64,000 nucleotides of DNA from Bacteroidales bacterium (GTDB lineage: Bacteria > Bacteroidota > Bacteroidia > Bacteroidales > Muribaculaceae): NCBI GenBank assembly GCA_015060975.1, contig SUXI01000013.1, positions 1 through 64,000 on the forward strand, written 5' to 3'. The notes beneath the pieces are model-generated. The model searched no databases. It worked only from the letters and a program-made list of their open reading frames with translations, and was not told the origin of the DNA. This document shows, in pieces, positions 63,101-64,000 of the stretch (position 1 is its first letter; each line of letters opens with the position of its first letter). The position numbers and the translations under genes are program-made.

Positions 63101-64000
63101 TTTACAATAGGAGAAAGAGCCGACATATCTCCCCAACGGTTCACCGCCTTCATAGCAATGTAATAGGTGGTCATAGGTTGAAGTCCAGCCAATTCGTATG
63201 TTGTTGTATCACCCGATTCAAGGAATTTTGTATCGATCGTCACATTATCAATAACCGACAAATCACTTTCAGCATTAAACTCCTCTGTACTGTAATAAAG
63301 TAGATGATAGTTTACATTTTTGTCGCTTGCCGCCGGAATAACCCAACTAATAGTAATATTGTCTTGAGCGGCAAGAGCCGAAATTGTGGATACCGCTTCG
63401 GGTGCGACTCCGCTATTATCCATTTGGAGTGCTTTTGCGGCATCTATATAACCTGCACCATGTAACCCTTCGGCTCCTTGATTATATTTATATATATCGT
63501 TAACAGAAGTGATGATTTGTTGGCGAATAGTCTCAACCGGAATTGCAGCATTTCCATATTGCGAAACAACAAGCGCGGCAATACCGGTTACATGAGGCGT
63601 TGCCATTGATGTACCTTCATTAAATCCATATTGATTGCCGGGAAGCGTGCTCAACACGCCATGAACTTCACCAAAATCGAGAAGCCCCCCAGGCGCTACG
63701 ATATCAACCCACGAGCCATAGTTTGAATATGGAGCTATTGTAAAATCTGATGTCATAGAACCTACTGCCACAACTTTATCATAGCATGCGGGATAATAGT
63801 TACCGGTTGCCCCTTCGTTACCGGTTGCAAAAAACATTATTCCGCCATTAATATTCTTGCCACGATTCATTGATGTAAAATAGTTGATTGCATCAATGAC
63901 ATCTTGTTCATAGTAATCGGGGCTACTCCAACCCCATGAACAATTGGCAATATTGGCTCCATTGTTTGCAGCATACACAATTGCCGCAGCAAAATCTCCA
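57160..64000 (-). CDS. Giant subtilisin-like (S8) protease with Fn3, choice-of-anchor and T9SS sorting domains (partial, N-terminus off window)
   Basis: At least 2,279 residues; the frame continues upstream past the edge (GDFAAAIVYAANNG). Present are the C-terminal half of the S8 fold with oxyanion Asn (FFATGNEG) and the catalytic Ser in GTSMATPHVTG, about 130 residues into the visible part; the Asp and His of the triad are off-window. Then an Fn3 domain, about a dozen Ig/ASH-like choice-of-anchor repeats, a cadherin-like segment (DPDGDELMYEL), and a canonical T9SS type A tail (VEVYPNPVVSMLNVE ... GLYLLKVSTKEG). A secreted, surface-attached protease is expected; the substrate is unknown. Confidence 0.9.
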   Translation of the reverse strand, partial: GDFAAAIVYAANNGANIANCSWGWSSPDYYEQDVIDAINYFTSMNRGKNINGGIMFFATGNEGATGNYYPACYDKVVAVGSMTSDFTIAPYSNYGSWVDIVAPGGLLDFGEVHGVLSTLPGNQYGFNEGTSMATPHVTGIAALVVSQYGNAAIPVETIRQQIITSVNDIYKYNQGAEGLHGAGYIDAAKALQMDNSGVAPEAVSTISALAAQDNITISWVIPAASDKNVNYHLLYYSTEEFNAESDLSVIDNVTIDTKFLESGDTTTYELAGLQPMTTYYIAMKAVNRWGDMSALSPIVKATTNAGPKMTVDKTTMSFTVKPETQGGATFTIGNDDEGLLKWNAYIGTSQYTVSTRSVTKAAPGALTAYKGKLGIKPFATNTIFKTSDYIAGEYPIEFKYFNSIYAYVGDEDLSLPQSMAQWFYVDAEKYPDGFNLTALKVNSIYGENPTFQIYKGSNISNATLIQEFTPYFYSDGIMRPDEQMYFAPGESFWVVVHFPAGQKDYPLGLATVEDEVFSSYSYMSTDMGKTWITMTDALRGSNYETIANKAGWAITAVSQNPAWEKLMTLTPSQGQVKYGETQVVTMATDGQPLVNGTYKFNIHFNTNESEKNTIVIPVTMTVSGNAPAMTPAKVVNFGNLLVGESKTLTVEVFNEGYGAFGYYGALSGNRISSTSEHFKAPTYINGGFPARAYTTFDVTFAPQSAGSHTGNIVFKHADNSEFKITVTGVATDPAKIAIAPDTIDVGALDIDSTAVTKEFSIKNEGNYPLEYVFPKFSDRQLENQGKAAHRFGYVATTNLNGATDFTYDGKPLLIGSTDITSSYDDNTYLSKQIAIGFAFPFYGKTYEYAYITSYGGIAFGTGEYAYRSPLSESAYGLEGVPYISAYGYQLAMGPQSKISYAKQDGKFVVNYENVLALVYDQEYTPISFRIALSTTGDIEIFYDSYDPMSMNLFQGGSTLYCGILDGEGKDPLTVTSADIADYWSTNDDPAGDVYAYFTNQSSVKFLAPKPNFITALTNPYGIVNPGESINLIATLKANGSMFAGATFNNLIVMSNDPYNGTSHVRFEANIIGSTLAPQLALENETIDFGEVFRTSVAQLPLTIKNTGTDTLVVDTVYAASGVVTLKSINGFKIPAGLSKDVIITLPTDKEGSYADNIEIKTNAGNTTALVKGTVIGCPEIELNYSSIDSVLLSGTPLKKPLTITNTGNESLVYSITPNPEYFSFSDLGDVTNVAYSYSASVDDKSVSFEWIDIETTGLGKQNNFTYYNANDYVEVTLPFEFPFYGKKYNKMYIYNTGFVSFTKRNDDKIWPEPPAEFPGGTVYTNIIAPYWGLHTCDQSKTAGTYHYMTDDMVVVSWMEYGNSMNMGVCYQLIMKKDGSFKYQYKGYGEYAIIYGIFGLAGLSNEDGTEGIRIPERYVAFNNAVQFFPVVENTVVSEGSRVVDIDVLTDKLAGQYNSNIDINTNVPGREKIQIPINLTITGEAKPVFPTDSIIVERVVGHYDDPSAGPITQMGANYEAFFNIVNEGTAPFTITHIKNGGPGYESEDWWTGEMVWYPLFMTYYEAEEVDWITGEPTGNKSWTQYYDYTPITVGVSPQGVSVPVMYDIASQVGTYDVPLTFFYNDNDSAVVNIRFIVTPAPVMSLDKEEIRVANVSDEYVGTDSVKISNNGEYKLSYELRLDPTGEGEVVEDEDLDGGGIAPAMVARILSAEADSVLRQKIKTPVKAFEKAEVSLLDAPKDFPYRNALYYSTATGNNTTYQYGTGNTFGEYKAATYYVAPDSGFNISHIYTATYIADLKDVDIKVEIIKGNDVEGTTVLGKGTFHIDELETASFVVIPLDRAVYMAPGQDFYVVITYPVGVEYPAYLSFKEEGVESNRFMGYVEGYGWFDVATMFEEQYGSLGYIMTCLETKEGYAWVKMLNPEADKSGTIAPGESFNVKFGLDAASAPLEKGNKAMLVIKSNDPQQPVVNFPIWLDKNGAPVVEGPSNYIYAKEGALTTVVFNVTEPDGDGFTIRLDDSGKLSKISSIKAADNTDVVVSIAEDGQMATIEATASQLLISVDVTPTYGDAGSYTLSVTATDTMNNESQSVANYLVIDSNRAPQVVATTDYMKMKKTTTSDIITFDDFFVDPDGDELMYELTLSATGVVTAYKADRSVIFVGDNVGIVIVRITATDPAGAQAVYAFELEVTEDSGIDNVNIDSKVEVYPNPVVSMLNVECDFNSDDVNYRIYGANGKIVYDKTGTCVNGQVESINVESLPIGLYLLKVSTKEGVSVYPIVKQ

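Noticed and set aside
1-64000. CRISPR arrays, integrase, transposase or phage genes
   Set aside because: None recognised; the direct repeats seen are single pairs or promoter tandems without spacers.

Overview
This 64-kb window looks like chromosomal DNA from a gut-type member of the Bacteroidales, most like Muribaculaceae; the genus is an inference. Reasons: promoters repeatedly match the Bacteroidetes pattern TTTG-N19/20-TAnnTTTG; several secreted proteins have C-terminal sorting-like tails of the type IX secretion (T9SS) kind; BspA-like leucine-rich repeats, LysM/periplasmic-binding fusions, DUF4143 ATPases and many small lipoproteins are present. Shine-Dalgarno sequences are weak. No phage, integrase or CRISPR array is visible.

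Layout. 1-8.1 kb (mostly minus): the start of a secreted C39-like peptidase (cut by the window edge), dapA-trpS, tRNA-Pro, a zinc uptake binding protein and ATPase followed by a tcdA-like E1 enzyme, and a GNAT. 8.2-14.7 kb (plus): Lrp-type regulator, inositol-phosphatase-like enzyme, MBL-fold hydrolase, a GHL10 glycosidase and a FISUMP-type lipoprotein. 14.7-16.35 kb: a DUF4143 ATPase bracketed by 37-bp direct repeats and driven by a triplicated promoter. 16.5-24.5 kb: parC, mntP, an outer-membrane barrel, a large rod-like structured RNA and an LRR surface protein. 24.7-28.2 kb: glyS, FKBP lipoprotein and a second AAA ATPase lying between two terminators with the same core. 28.3-31.8 kb: aspD and aspT, a complete aspartate-to-alanine decarboxylation cycle. 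31.8-35.9 kb: an accessory or decaying zone with fragments of threonine aldolase, mcrC and an RNA methyltransferase, and between them an intact three-gene CsgG/LPP20-like operon. 36-43.5 kb: Fic protein with palindromic operators, EamA transporter, an XRE/DUF2975 pair, a four-gene metabolic cluster and a dicarboxylate-type symporter. 43.6-56.9 kb: mainly housekeeping and envelope genes (SulP, fabD, tatA-tatC, ABC exporter, LysM-binding-protein fusion, mdh, thioredoxin lipoprotein, AraC regulator). 56.9-64 kb: tRNA-Gly and a giant subtilisin-like protease, cut at its N-terminus by the window edge.

Working together: dapA/trpS, glyS and the two tRNAs are core biosynthesis and translation; aspT/aspD could yield proton motive force; the GHL10, LRR and subtilase proteins are likely exported surface enzymes or binders; the ABC exporter, LysM fusion and beta-barrel form an envelope cluster. 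The most notable non-coding signals are the rod-shaped RNA before the LRR gene, the tandem triplicate promoter, and the operator palindromes at the fic and XRE/DUF2975 loci.
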